From the NCBI GenBank assembly GCA_019637335.1, contig JAHBVV010000039.1, forward strand, positions 1 through 55,638: a stretch of DNA of 55,638 bases, written 5' to 3'. The notes beneath the pieces are model-generated. The model saw nothing but the letters and a program-made list of their open reading frames with translations. It did no database searches and was not told where the DNA came from. Shown here piece after piece: positions 11,701 to 19,369 of the stretch. The stretch's first letter is position 1, and each line of letters opens with the position of its first letter. The DNA is from Candidatus Hydrogenedentota bacterium. Its GTDB lineage: Bacteria > Hydrogenedentota > Hydrogenedentia > Hydrogenedentales > JAEUWI01. A program made the translations under genes and the position numbers.

Positions 11701-11965
11701 TCGCATGCGCGCGTTCCTGCATCTGGAGCAGGGCGAGTACGAGGCCGCGGTTTCCGATATCGAGGCCCTCGCGCCGATGGACAGCACGCGCACCGCGGAT
11801 GACGACCTAACACTCGCCGAGGCATACTTCCAGATGTCCGACAGCGCGCGCGCGCGAAGCAGCCTGGCGGATGCGCGGAGAAAGATCGGTCCGGGGCAGG
11901 AGCGCCTGCGCGCGCGCGCCGATCAGGTTGAGCAAGTGCTGAACGGCGCCGGAGCGGGACAATGA
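8729..11965 (+). CDS. Large membrane-anchored TPR-repeat protein of exosortase locus
   Basis: A 1078-residue protein with an N-terminal membrane anchor (about residues 5-30) followed almost entirely by tetratricopeptide-type helical repeats, for example ALYLLGEAQVALRRPQEARA and AALAGLVRSLLSRGELEEGR. TPR proteins of this size accompany exosortase/EPS clusters in many Gram-negative bacteria, where they are thought to scaffold polysaccharide assembly or secretion across the periplasm. The 3' end overlaps the exosortase gene by ATGA, which indicates translational coupling and supports a shared job. No enzymatic motif is seen. The 123-bp gap from the kinase gene holds no obvious terminator. Confidence 0.88.
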   Translation: MSRKVWIALACAGLLMVAAAAAGVAALILVPKYRAEHRLSEARRLASEGVLDQSRRFYQEYIYNNDDDIAALEEYIEVCTAIIPDRRRSLLAAGRAYIRLAQSDADNPQRKVDAVDFYRRHQFWPEVEYTINLLFGPTQANLDDEMAYYHAVAVYEQRRLSSAISGLEAYLGLSGTRRGAPMRDAPLRLARAFREVGRRADAEAVFSGRLADHPEAAALPVLHGQFLVDAGQVDAAASALQAAPESERDSELYLLASSRLALLRGNAEQAVELTRRLLEVAPEDPTAHITYALALNRDNEREKAIAHIEARTPAELADAPAYFLLLIEMKLEGLDFQGAEAARAAYMRAYPDQRFLDEYLRGRIAFAQGRNGQDFYETARAHFVRAVQLNPNLHRARYFLALTDFELGDRKSARTELQLYLSVNPDDGMARRLWNRFFAPAPSLVDLRFTGRRLQQDPNPVLEDLLETAQYLMQRGRDEDIALAQQLIDRAIAAVPRDARAYSLLAAFHLERDEIDLAERALARASESGLSDADFPLLRSSIQLARGETAEALATARENLASATFSDARSWALLFARLGHVNEADSLLQAFLAATATPGLLPDVLALRHSVMLRFGTLEEARAIFREAETSLTDHADHVETLNTIRLNFARALASAGPGNIPEAESVLADVAASDPNSDGLIVARARLGLARPLPDYTRAIAAVASISENSPSYEDAQLLGAEIAYRQGNYEDVIQRAGAILEFSSENTAALYLLGEAQVALRRPQEARATFERVLELDPGDAAAMRALARTYAELDHTQLAESMVERYAAAGNRDLEELKAYLARGEVAVQDSEDSLRNRLAENPNDFAALAGLVRSLLSRGELEEGRAQLRGYLERNPNEPEPWILLGQALLDHGGPADLGEASTAFTRAQILVPDYGPALLGKIDVLFRQRQYPLALTMCRRYLENRPGDRAGLFRLATLLAQNPANHPEALEITGRLIESGPLPELYRMRAFLHLEQGEYEAAVSDIEALAPMDSTRTADDDLTLAEAYFQMSDSARARSSLADARRKIGPGQERLRARADQVEQVLNGAGAGQ

Positions 11966-13563
11966 ACGGCCAGAACCCGGCGAAAGAGTCGGCGGGCGCG
12001 AGGCCGGCCCTGGGCGCGGTATGGCGCGCACAACCGGGTGTCCACGCCGCGGTTCTCGCGGCCTTGACCTTGCTGATCGTCGCCGCGTTCTGGCACTCGT
12101 TTGTCGACATTTACAACAGCTGGAACATGCCCGAGTCCCTGTACTCGCACGCAATTATTATTCCGCCAATTTCCCTCTTCTTCGTGTGGCGATTGCGCGC
12201 GCGCCTCGGTGCGGTCCCCGCCGATCCGTGCCCCGCCCTGGGGATGCCGGTACTCCTGGGCGGCTGCGGGCTGTTGCTCCTGGGAGACTTCCTGGGGTTC
12301 ATGACGCTCGTGCACCTGGCGCTTTTACCCGTGCTGTTGGGACTGGCGATCACCTTTCTGGGTCTGCGCGGCGCGGCGGTGCTCTGGTTCCCGCTGGCGT
12401 TCGTCATCTTCATGATCCCGATGCCCTACTCGCTCTTGCAGGTCGTTTCCTTCAAGAGCAAGATGATCGCGACGGAATCGGCCGTTGCAATCGGCCAGAT
12501 GATGACCCTCAACCTCGTTCAGGATGGTTCGTTCGTATACCTGGGCGCCGACGACCGCCTGCTCGTCGGCGACGTGTGCGGCGGGATGCGTTCGCTTATC
12601 GCCCTGCTCGCTTTCGGGGCGTTGATGGCCTTTATCAGCAAGACGCGCTGGTGGGCGCGTATCCTCATACTGCTGGTATCGCCGCTGGTCGCCATTATCG
12701 CCAACGTGGCGCGCATCCTGTTTCTCTGCATCGTGGGATACACCTGGGGAAGCGCTTCGGCCACCGGAATCGTACATGACGCCTCGGGAATCGGGATCTT
12801 TGCGGTGGCGTTCGTATTGCTCTTCAGCGTGGAATCCTTCCTCCGCCGGATTGCCCCGGTTGACGAGGCGGAGGGCCAGCCCGCGGAAAACGCCCCGGAA
12901 ACCGCGCCGCCGCCGGGGGCCCCGGCCCGGTGGGTTTCCCTGTACGCCACCGGGATCGCTATCCTCGTTTGTGTGTCGGCCGCGCACTGGATGATCAACA
13001 TCAAGCGCGACCGCGCCGCCCTGGCCGCCCCCCGCTACGCAAACCTGGATCTCCCCCACCAGATCGGCCCCTACGCCAAGGTCGGCGAAGACATCGATCC
13101 GGGAGACGACGTGCGCAGGGCCCTCGAGACCTCCTCCATCCTCATGCGCTATTACGTCGACCAGAGCCGGGTTCCCGTCTTGCTCACAATTGTCTACACC
13201 GGAGAAAAGCGGCGCAGCCTCCACTTCCCCGAGCAGTGCTTCGTGGGCCAGGGCTGGGAAGTGGAGCAGGCCTATTCGGCCCCGGTCGGGATCGAGTTCG
13301 AGGCCAGGCGCCTCGTGATCTTTCGCGGCGCCCAGAAGGAGGCGGTGCTATACTGGCTGAAAACGGGGGATCGTTTCACCAGCAGCGCGTTCATGAACGC
13401 CGTGTTCTGGGCGCGTGAGCAATTGATGTTTGGCACGCCTACCTCCGCGCTGGTCCGGTTGAGTGTTCCGATCCAGCCCGGGCAACGCGCGGAAGAGGCC
13501 TTCGCGGCGCTCGATGATTTTGCGACAAGGCTCGGGCCCATCCTCCTCGAAAACATTGAATGA
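11962..13563 (+). CDS. Exosortase with fused EpsI domain
   Basis: A 533-residue integral membrane protein with two parts. Residues 1-300 form an exosortase, a transpeptidase-like enzyme that cleaves PEP-CTERM tails at the inner membrane: eight or so membrane helices with the expected catalytic trio in context, Cys206 (VGDVCGGMRS), Arg251 (IIANVARILF) and His272 (IVHDASGIG). A further helix (about 325-342) leads to an EpsI-like domain (about 355-533) with ILMRYYVDQSRVPVLLTIVY and RSLHFPEQCFVGQGW. EpsI is often a separate gene; fused forms are known among exosortase subtypes. The probable substrate is the VPEPST-tailed protein at 18344-19174. The start overlaps the preceding stop. Confidence 0.93.
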   Translation: MNGQNPAKESAGARPALGAVWRAQPGVHAAVLAALTLLIVAAFWHSFVDIYNSWNMPESLYSHAIIIPPISLFFVWRLRARLGAVPADPCPALGMPVLLGGCGLLLLGDFLGFMTLVHLALLPVLLGLAITFLGLRGAAVLWFPLAFVIFMIPMPYSLLQVVSFKSKMIATESAVAIGQMMTLNLVQDGSFVYLGADDRLLVGDVCGGMRSLIALLAFGALMAFISKTRWWARILILLVSPLVAIIANVARILFLCIVGYTWGSASATGIVHDASGIGIFAVAFVLLFSVESFLRRIAPVDEAEGQPAENAPETAPPPGAPARWVSLYATGIAILVCVSAAHWMINIKRDRAALAAPRYANLDLPHQIGPYAKVGEDIDPGDDVRRALETSSILMRYYVDQSRVPVLLTIVYTGEKRRSLHFPEQCFVGQGWEVEQAYSAPVGIEFEARRLVIFRGAQKEAVLYWLKTGDRFTSSAFMNAVFWAREQLMFGTPTSALVRLSVPIQPGQRAEEAFAALDDFATRLGPILLENIE

Positions 13564-13579
13564 AAACAGGATTCAGATT

Positions 13580-16453
13580 ATGACTTTCACGAACACGCTG
13601 AAATGCGGCCGCGGTCGCCTGGTGATGGCGGTCTGCGCCGCCGTCCTGCTGGCTTCCGGATGCGGCGACCGGCGCAGCGAACAGAAGCGCGGCGCAGGCG
13701 ACGTGCAGCTGAAGCTGGGCAACATTGCCGAGGCCCGCGCGTCGTACGAAGGCTCCCTGGAAATCAATCCGAACAACGCGATGGCCAAGCTCGGACTGGC
13801 CCGGTGCGCGGCGCAGGATCAAGACCTGGACGGGGCGCTGGACTGGTTCGAGAAGGCGCGCGCGAACGACCCCGCCCTAGCCGAGGCCTACGTGGAGCCC
13901 GTCCGCCTGTTGCTGGCCGCCGGACGCGCCCCCGACGCGCTTGCCCTGGCGGACCGCTACCGCGAGGCCGCCCCGGAAAGCGGAGGCCTCCTGTATTCCG
14001 CGGTATTGTTGGAAATGGGCCGCCCGGACGAAGCGGTCGTCGTTCTGGAGGCCCTGAAGAATGCCCATCCCGCTTCGATGGAAGTGTCGCTGAATCTGGG
14101 CGTGGCCTACGCCGAGGCGCGCCGTCCCGCCGACGCGGAAGGAGAGTTCCGCGCGCTTGCCCAGGGGACATCGCCGGTGGCCGCCGCCGCGCAAATGGCC
14201 CTGATCGAGGTGTACCAGCAGCAGGGCAAGACCGCCGATATGCTCTCGGAGTTCGAAAAACTGCGGGAGTCGCAGCCGGACAACCCGCAGGTCGATCTCG
14301 CCTACGCGCGCGCGCTGGTCAGCGCGGGTCGTGTCGAGGAAGGGGAGAAGATAGCGCGGGCGATCCTGGCGAAAGAGCCTGATTCCGGGTGGGCGAACTA
14401 CATTGTGGGCGCAGCAATGCTGGAGCAGGGTAAACGCACGGAGGCGCTGGCTTTTCTGGAGAGCGCCGCCGCCGCCCTTCCGGAAGAGGAGGCGATCGGC
14501 CAGCTTATCGCCCAGGTGAAGGCGCCCGATTCGCAGGACAGCCGCCGTACGGCCGCCGCGCCGGTGACCCGGCCTGCGGAAAGCGGCGCGGGCGCGGACA
14601 ACTGGCGCACGTTATGGAAGGAAGCCGCCCTCCGCCGCTTGCTGGAAAACCGTGACGCCATCCTCCTGGAGGGCGGAGCCGAGGCCCGGGAAACGCTGGC
14701 GGTGGCCGCCGTGTTCATGGAGCAAGGAGCCCTCGCCCGCGAACTTGCCGGCGCCCTTCCCGATGATTCGAAAGTGGCGGAATTCCTGCGCTTTCTGGAA
14801 GCCGGCGATGCGCGTGCGACCACCGACTTCTTTGACGGATGGCGCCCCGAAGAACCGGAACAGACCCTGTTGCGGGACAACGCGCTGGGCTACGCCCTGG
14901 CGCGCTACGGATCCCGGGGCCAGGCCATCGCAATTTTCCTCTTCTGCCTGGAGCGCTGGCCGGAAAATGGCGTGGCCTTGTTTAACATCGCGCAGGTGTT
15001 TCGCGCGCTGGGGCAACCCGGGGTGGCTGCGCTCCAACTGCAACGCCTCGTCGTCACCTATCCGGAGAATATCGACGCCCACCAGATGCTCTACGCCGCG
15101 CTTCGCGAAGGCGGTGACACGGATCAGGCGAGGCGGGCGGCGGAATCTTCGTTTGCCCTCTTTCCCGAGGAGCGTTGGGCCTTCCTGAATCTGAGCCAAT
15201 CCTACTTGGACACCGGCGACATCCCGCTGGCAGGACAGGTGCTCGAGCGCGCGCAAAGCCTGTTCTCCGGCGACCCGGAAATCGACCTCGCCCGGGCGAG
15301 CCTTCGCGTCCGCGAGGGTGATTGCGCCGCCGCGCGCCAGGTCCTGGACGGGATACAGACAGCCGCGCCAACCATCGCGACGGGCCGGGCGCTCCTTCGC
15401 GCCCTGTGCGCCGCGCAGGCCCGCGACTGGACCGCGGCCGCCGAAGCGGCCCAGGGCCTGGATCGAAAGCTCTGGCCGGAGAGCGTGGCGCTGGTCGCCT
15501 ATGCATCGCGCGCACAGGCCGGCGAACTGGAAACGGCGCGGGGCTACCTCGCGGGTGCGGACGGAAAGCCGGCGGGCGGCATGCTCGGTCGCATGCTTCA
15601 CGCGGCTGCGGGCGGTTCCGGCGATGGCCTGGGCGATGCGGAGCAGGAGTGGGCGGCCTATCTGGCGGCGGACAACGCCCTGCTTGCGGATTATGCGGTC
15701 ATGAGCGCGCTCCAGCGCGCCCGCCTCTACGACGCGGCCTGGGAATACCACCAGGAGCACTTCGCGGAGCGCCCCGCGCATATTGCGCTGATACAACTCG
15801 CACTGGCTTCGTTGGCCGGCGCGAACCGGGTCGAAGACGCCCCCGGCGCGGCCCGGGCGCTCGTCGAACAGCTTGAAGGCGACGCGCGCGCCTGGCTCGG
15901 CCTGGCCGCGCTGCTGCGCGAGCGCGGCGACGAGGCGGGAGAAGCGGACGCGATCAAGCGGGCGCTGGCGGCCGGCCCCGAGAATCCGGAAGCCTGGTAC
16001 CGGAACGCGATCCTTCAGGAACGGCAGAGCGATTTCGCGGGCGCGGTGGAGAGTTACCGGAAAATAATGGCCTTGCAGCCGGAAAACCCCGTGGCCAGCA
16101 ACAACCTCGCTTATATGCTGCTCCGTGCGGGCGGCAGCGACCAGGAGGCGCTGGAACACGCCAGCTTCGCACACGAGAAGTTGCGCGGCAATCCCGGGGT
16201 CTTGCATACCCTCGGGTTGGCCCAGATGCGCGCCGGCGACCTGGAGGCCAGCCGGCGTTCCCTGGGCATCGCCGCGGAAATCGATCCCTCGAATCCGACC
16301 ATCCTCTACGATTTTGGACGGGTCCTGCTCGAAATCGGCGAGAAGGACAGCGCCCGCCAGCGGCTGCAGACCGCGCTCGGACTTCACGAACGCGCCGGGA
16401 TCACGTTCCCGGAACAAGCCGACGCCAAAAGCCTGCTGGGAAGTATCGAATAG
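13580..16453 (+). CDS. TPR-repeat lipoprotein (PrsT-like)
   Basis: A 957-residue lipoprotein with lipobox LASGC (Cys28) and tetratricopeptide repeats along the whole chain, such as GNIAEARASYEGSLEINPNN near the start and YRKIMALQPENPVASNNLAY near the end. Its size and position directly after the exosortase match the PEP-CTERM-system TPR lipoprotein family (PrsT). Those proteins are thought to help polysaccharide or protein passage at the cell envelope; the exact role is not known. The ATG used gives a complete lipoprotein signal 16 bp after the exosortase stop, preceded by a weak AGGATT ribosome site. Confidence 0.9.
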   Translation: MTFTNTLKCGRGRLVMAVCAAVLLASGCGDRRSEQKRGAGDVQLKLGNIAEARASYEGSLEINPNNAMAKLGLARCAAQDQDLDGALDWFEKARANDPALAEAYVEPVRLLLAAGRAPDALALADRYREAAPESGGLLYSAVLLEMGRPDEAVVVLEALKNAHPASMEVSLNLGVAYAEARRPADAEGEFRALAQGTSPVAAAAQMALIEVYQQQGKTADMLSEFEKLRESQPDNPQVDLAYARALVSAGRVEEGEKIARAILAKEPDSGWANYIVGAAMLEQGKRTEALAFLESAAAALPEEEAIGQLIAQVKAPDSQDSRRTAAAPVTRPAESGAGADNWRTLWKEAALRRLLENRDAILLEGGAEARETLAVAAVFMEQGALARELAGALPDDSKVAEFLRFLEAGDARATTDFFDGWRPEEPEQTLLRDNALGYALARYGSRGQAIAIFLFCLERWPENGVALFNIAQVFRALGQPGVAALQLQRLVVTYPENIDAHQMLYAALREGGDTDQARRAAESSFALFPEERWAFLNLSQSYLDTGDIPLAGQVLERAQSLFSGDPEIDLARASLRVREGDCAAARQVLDGIQTAAPTIATGRALLRALCAAQARDWTAAAEAAQGLDRKLWPESVALVAYASRAQAGELETARGYLAGADGKPAGGMLGRMLHAAAGGSGDGLGDAEQEWAAYLAADNALLADYAVMSALQRARLYDAAWEYHQEHFAERPAHIALIQLALASLAGANRVEDAPGAARALVEQLEGDARAWLGLAALLRERGDEAGEADAIKRALAAGPENPEAWYRNAILQERQSDFAGAVESYRKIMALQPENPVASNNLAYMLLRAGGSDQEALEHASFAHEKLRGNPGVLHTLGLAQMRAGDLEASRRSLGIAAEIDPSNPTILYDFGRVLLEIGEKDSARQRLQTALGLHERAGITFPEQADAKSLLGSIE

Positions 16454-16546
16454 CGTGCAACACGATGCCGTGGCGCGGGCCGGCCCACCCTGCAGTGGCC
16501 GGCGCGCCACGGGACCGGGGCCTCAAGGTAGTACAGGGGTACGCCC

Positions 16547-17008
16547 ATGGATATTCAGACGGCGCTGAAGCGATCAAACATCTTTCGGGGCTTTTCCGCG
16601 GATGACCTGGCATTGGTGTTGTCGCTCGGTCAGCCGCTCTCCTTCAATCCAGGCGACGTCATACTTCGCGAGGGCGATGTCGGCAGCTACCTCTACGTCG
16701 TGCTGGAGGGCAGCGTCTCAATTCACACCGGAGACAAGTGCCTGGCGCGGTGCCGCGCATACGAAGCCTTCGGCGAAATGGCGGCCTTCGGTAAACGACG
16801 CCGTTCCGCGACCGTACGCGCGGTAACCGACCTCGAGTTGTTCCTGTTGGACGAAGCCGCATTGGCCCGATTGCTGGAGGGGCCCGGAGCCGTGCCGTTC
16901 CTGATGAATGTCGTCCAAATCCTGTGCGAGCGCCTGAACGCGGGGAATACCTGGATCGCGTGCAGCCTCGACGAGCAGCGCCGGGACGATGGACGCTGCC
17001 CGCACTAG
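16547..17008 (+). CDS. Stand-alone cyclic-nucleotide-binding domain protein
   Basis: A 153-residue protein made of one CRP-type cyclic-nucleotide-binding domain: IFRGFSADDLALVL, the turn PGDVILREGDVGSYLYVVLE, then AYEAFGEMAAFGKRRRSATV, which aligns with the phosphate-binding cassette (FGE plus the R-SATVRA segment), and a closing helix. No helix-turn-helix follows, so it is not a complete CRP-like transcription factor. It is the last gene on plus before the repeat-rich gap and follows the TPR lipoprotein by 93 bp. It may sense a nucleotide second messenger for the polysaccharide machinery; this is inferred from position only. Confidence 0.85.
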   Translation: MDIQTALKRSNIFRGFSADDLALVLSLGQPLSFNPGDVILREGDVGSYLYVVLEGSVSIHTGDKCLARCRAYEAFGEMAAFGKRRRSATVRAVTDLELFLLDEAALARLLEGPGAVPFLMNVVQILCERLNAGNTWIACSLDEQRRDDGRCPH

Positions 17009-17140
17009 CCGATCGCTGCGCCGAAATCTTACGACCGAAATCATTTTCTATTGGCGATGTTCTGAGAAAACGCCCCGAAAGGGCACGGCAGCTTTGAGAG
17101 CCGAAGATGCCCGCTCAAACCAGTCGTCATCACGCAATTC

Positions 17141-17169
17141 CTTTGTGCTCTTTGCGCTCTTTGTGGCTC
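17141..17169 (+). repeat. Three-unit repeat, CTTTGYGCT type
   Basis: Three tandem units, CTTTGTGCT, CTTTGCGCT and CTTTGTGGCTC. The last unit carries the extra G that also ends the other sites of this family. A two-unit relative, CTTCGTGCC followed by CTTCGTACT, lies at 17265-17282. Confidence 0.65.
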
Positions 17170-17436
17170 CCAATCCAATCCCCCGCGCGCATAGACATGG
17201 CATCCCTACCCGGATCGCCTCCCTGCACCTTGGCAGGGAAAACTACCCTTCAAAAACTTCCTCTCTTCGTGCCCTTCGTACTACTATCCGTTATCCGTCA
17301 ACTTTTTGTTTTTTCTGCAAGTTCTTCCATTCAAAATCCATATAACCAACTGTTGTAAAAGAATTTACGAAGCGAAAGCTCCAGGGAGAATTTCCAACGG
17401 CCGTTCCGCAGGTTTCGTGGTCGAAATTCTTTTCTT

Positions 17437-17464
17437 GCCCACGGATTACACCGATGACACGGAT
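17437..17464 (-). repeat. Three-unit repeat, ATCCGTG type, inverted copy
   Basis: Read on the minus strand the 28 bases are ATCCGTGTC, ATCGGTGTA and ATCCGTGGGC. This is an inverted copy of the site at 17610-17637 and has exactly the same length (9+9+10). The two copies therefore form an inverted pair around about 145 bases of non-coding DNA. Confidence 0.7.
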
Positions 17465-17609
17465 TGAAGCGACACTCGAACCAAACAAGAAGAAGCAGCC
17501 CGCCAACCAATCAACCCCGCTACAATTCCGATGCTGAACAATCCGAACCGGCTGCGTCGAAAAATCGCGCGCCGCCGCCGGCATGCATCAACGACCGGAA
17601 CCAATTGCT

Positions 17610-17637
17610 ATCCGTGTCATCCGTGTCATCCGTGGTC
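17610..17637 (+). repeat. Three-unit repeat, ATCCGTG type
   Basis: Units are ATCCGTGTC, ATCCGTGTC and ATCCGTGGTC. It pairs with the inverted copy at 17437-17464. The nearby site at 17675-17704 follows the same plan with ATTCGTGTGT, ATTGGTGTCC and ATTCGTGGTC. Confidence 0.7.
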
Positions 17638-17674
17638 ACAAATCCTGATCGCGGCCAGTGGCCGCTCGAGGCGC

Positions 17675-17704
17675 ATTCGTGTGTATTGGTGTCCATTCGT
17701 GGTC
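17675..17704 (+). repeat. Three-unit repeat, ATTCGTG type
   Basis: Three units of ten bases: ATTCGTGTGT, ATTGGTGTCC and ATTCGTGGTC. The first word is repeated in each unit but differs from the word used by the neighbouring sites, while the closing GTGGTC is shared with the ATCCGTG site. Confidence 0.65.
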
Positions 17705-17755
17705 AAAAACGCACCCTCATTCAACCAACTACTTCATCTGCGTACAAGAGCCATC

Positions 17756-17783
17756 CTCTGCGCTCTCTGCGTTCTCTGCGGTT
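17756..17783 (+). repeat. Three-unit repeat, CTCTGCG type
   Basis: Units are CTCTGCGCT, CTCTGCGTT and CTCTGCGGTT (28 bases, 9+9+10), followed by AAAA. It has the same length and the same extra G in the last unit as the ATCCGTG sites. Confidence 0.7.
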
Positions 17784-17801
17784 AAAACCTTCTCTGTTTC
17801 T

Positions 17802-17932
17802 CTTCGTGCCCTGCGCCCTTCGTGGTGATCATTTCTTTGGTTGCGGCCCAAGGTTGCCCTGCGACCTTCGTGGTGATCATTTCTTTGGTTGCGGCCCAAG
17901 GCGGCCCTGGGATCTTCGCGCCCTTCGCGGTG
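17802..17932 (+). repeat. CTTCGTG repeat cluster with 48-bp direct duplication
   Basis: It opens with CTTCGTGCC, CTGCGCC and CTTCGTGGTG. A 37-base sequence beginning CCTTCGTGGTGATCATTTC then occurs twice without mismatch, at 17817-17853 and 17865-17901, giving a 48-base period. The cluster ends with a two-unit version, CTTCGCGCC and CTTCGCGGTG (17914-17932). The duplication looks recent because the two copies are identical. Confidence 0.75.
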
Positions 17933-18235
17933 ATCTCTCGTCCCGTTCCGTGGAGCGACCGCCGAATCTCCAACTTCCAGTTACCGCGCAGAATAGAATC
18001 ACGCGCACATGCCAAACCGACCCATAAGTCGGAGCACGATACGTATTCCCACGGTCCTGTGGGCTTTGATCGGACGGACCCAACGGGTGTCGGGCATCAA
18101 TAAGTAGTCACATCTGACAACCAATCGATAGGAAAATTCGGGGATCATTAGCATTTCTGACCAACTAGAGTTCACATTTGCACTTGATTAGGGTCCGCGT
18201 CGTTCGTATGGATCGGTTTTTGTTATCCGATGGTC

Positions 18236-18253
18236 TTGGCACGATAGGTGCTC
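18236..18253 (+). promoter_or_regulatory. Sigma-54 promoter of the PEP-CTERM gene
   Basis: TTGGCACGATAGGTGCTC has a perfect -24 element and the same GTGCTC -12 element as the site at 3871-3888. The GG (18238-18239) and GC (18250-18251) pairs are separated by exactly ten bases. Transcription would begin near 18263, leaving a leader of about 80 bases with a strong GAGGAGG ribosome site (18327-18333) before the ATG. The activator encoded at 3935-5041 is the obvious candidate partner. Confidence 0.8.
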
Positions 18254-18343
18254 TATATTGGCAACTAGGCCGAGAGTGTGCGGAAGCAAATGGTTCCACG
18301 ACAATCTCGCAATTCAACAGTCTGTAGAGGAGGAAACGTAAAC

Positions 18344-19174
18344 ATGAGAAAACTTTGTTTGGTGTTTGCGCTTGTAGCGGTGGCCGGCATGGCTGCTCCC
18401 GCAAGTGCGATTACCGTCGACGGGAACTGGAATGAGTGGTTCTCCTACGGCGGTAATACGAATTTGGTGTTCTGGAACCCCGCGCTTGTCACGTTGAACG
18501 ACGTGGCCATCCGCACCCAGGTGGATGAAGCGGGTCCGACGCCGGGTGGTGGCGGTCAGCTGTACGATATCGAGCAGATCTTCTACTGGTATGCCGATTC
18601 GGACCCGAACGCCCTCACCGGTGGAAAACTGTGCATTGGTCTCGTCACCGGCTTCCCGCCCTACGGTGTGAATGCCGACAACCTGTATGCCGGCGACATG
18701 TTCCTGGACTTCGGCAATACGGGCGGCTGGGACCTGGCGATCGCTGTCAGCACGAGCGTCGTGAATGCGGATGTTCCGGGTGGCGTGGACAACGACTACT
18801 TCGGCAACAACTACTTCAACGACGGCACGCCGAATTGGGTAATCCGCGATCCCAACCCGTTCGTGGTCGCGACGCCCTGGCGCGTGAATCGTAACCCCGT
18901 GATCGAGAATCTGTTCAACACGCAGGTTGCGTGGGGACAGCAGGGCACGCAGCGGTGGTTCCTGGAAATCTGCGTCGATATCGACGGCGCGATCGAGGAA
19001 ATCATTTCCAACGATTCGGGCGGTCTCGGCCTGCACTGGACGATGGAGTGCGGTAACGACCTGATTACCGTCCGCGACGACGTCCCGCTTGTTCCGGTTC
19101 CGGAACCCTCCACCTTCGCCCTCCTCGGATTGGGCGTGCTCGGTGTGGGTCTCCGCCGCAAGTTTACGGCCTAG
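18344..19174 (+). CDS. PEP-CTERM sorting-domain surface protein
   Basis: A 276-residue exported protein. The chosen ATG follows GAGGAGG at nine-base spacing and gives a clean signal peptide ending in APASA. The mature part begins ITVDGNWNEWFSY and is rich in Asn, Asp, Gly and aromatic residues with no enzymatic motif; it resembles a beta-rich secreted domain. The C-terminus is a textbook PEP-CTERM signal: VPEPSTFALL, a hydrophobic stretch and a final basic cluster (GLRRKFTA). Such proteins are cut by exosortase and delivered to the extracellular matrix. It sits downstream of the exosortase locus, has its own sigma-54 promoter and a strong terminator, so it forms a single-gene unit. It is the only PEP-CTERM protein seen in this window. 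Confidence 0.93.
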   Translation: MRKLCLVFALVAVAGMAAPASAITVDGNWNEWFSYGGNTNLVFWNPALVTLNDVAIRTQVDEAGPTPGGGGQLYDIEQIFYWYADSDPNALTGGKLCIGLVTGFPPYGVNADNLYAGDMFLDFGNTGGWDLAIAVSTSVVNADVPGGVDNDYFGNNYFNDGTPNWVIRDPNPFVVATPWRVNRNPVIENLFNTQVAWGQQGTQRWFLEICVDIDGAIEEIISNDSGGLGLHWTMECGNDLITVRDDVPLVPVPEPSTFALLGLGVLGVGLRRKFTA

Positions 19175-19221
19175 TCAACGTTAGGCTTGCGAACCAAGTA
19201 AGACTTCCGATTCAATAGATA

Positions 19222-19254
19222 AGACAGCCTGGCAGCAATGTCAGGCTGTCTTTC
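19222..19254 (+). terminator. Rho-independent terminator after the PEP-CTERM gene
   Basis: A perfect 10-bp stem, AGACAGCCTG and CAGGCTGTCT, with a 10-base loop, followed by TTCTATATT. It lies 47 bases after the stop codon and closes the single-gene transcript. Confidence 0.85.
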
Positions 19255-19369
19255 TATATTCACGGGGAAACTGGTGGATTCGCCAATGTGCGCGGAGCGA
19301 TCTGGCGGCGCGCCATCTGATACCATCCCCGTTTGATGGCAACAACCACACTTCAGAGGGGAGAGTCCC

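Larger units (their letters stand above)
17009..18235. other. 1.2-kb gene-free region rich in rhyming repeats
   Basis: No reading frame here looks protein-coding. The region contains at least seven sites built from two or three tandem 9-10-base units with a common CGTG/GCGG-like core, listed as separate repeat entries, plus a 48-bp direct duplication. The rightmost 200 bases before the PEP-CTERM promoter are AT-richer and otherwise unremarkable. The region looks like an accumulation site for short interspersed repeats between the polysaccharide genes and the exosortase substrate gene. Confidence 0.7.

Noticed and set aside
17141-17932. CRISPR array
   Set aside because: The repeated words are 9-10 bases, in direct contact without spacers, and differ between sites; no cas gene is present.
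17464-18103. Frames in the 17-18 kb gap
   Set aside because: They translate the rhyming repeats (for example LLSVSSVSSVVTN) and have no gene-like features.
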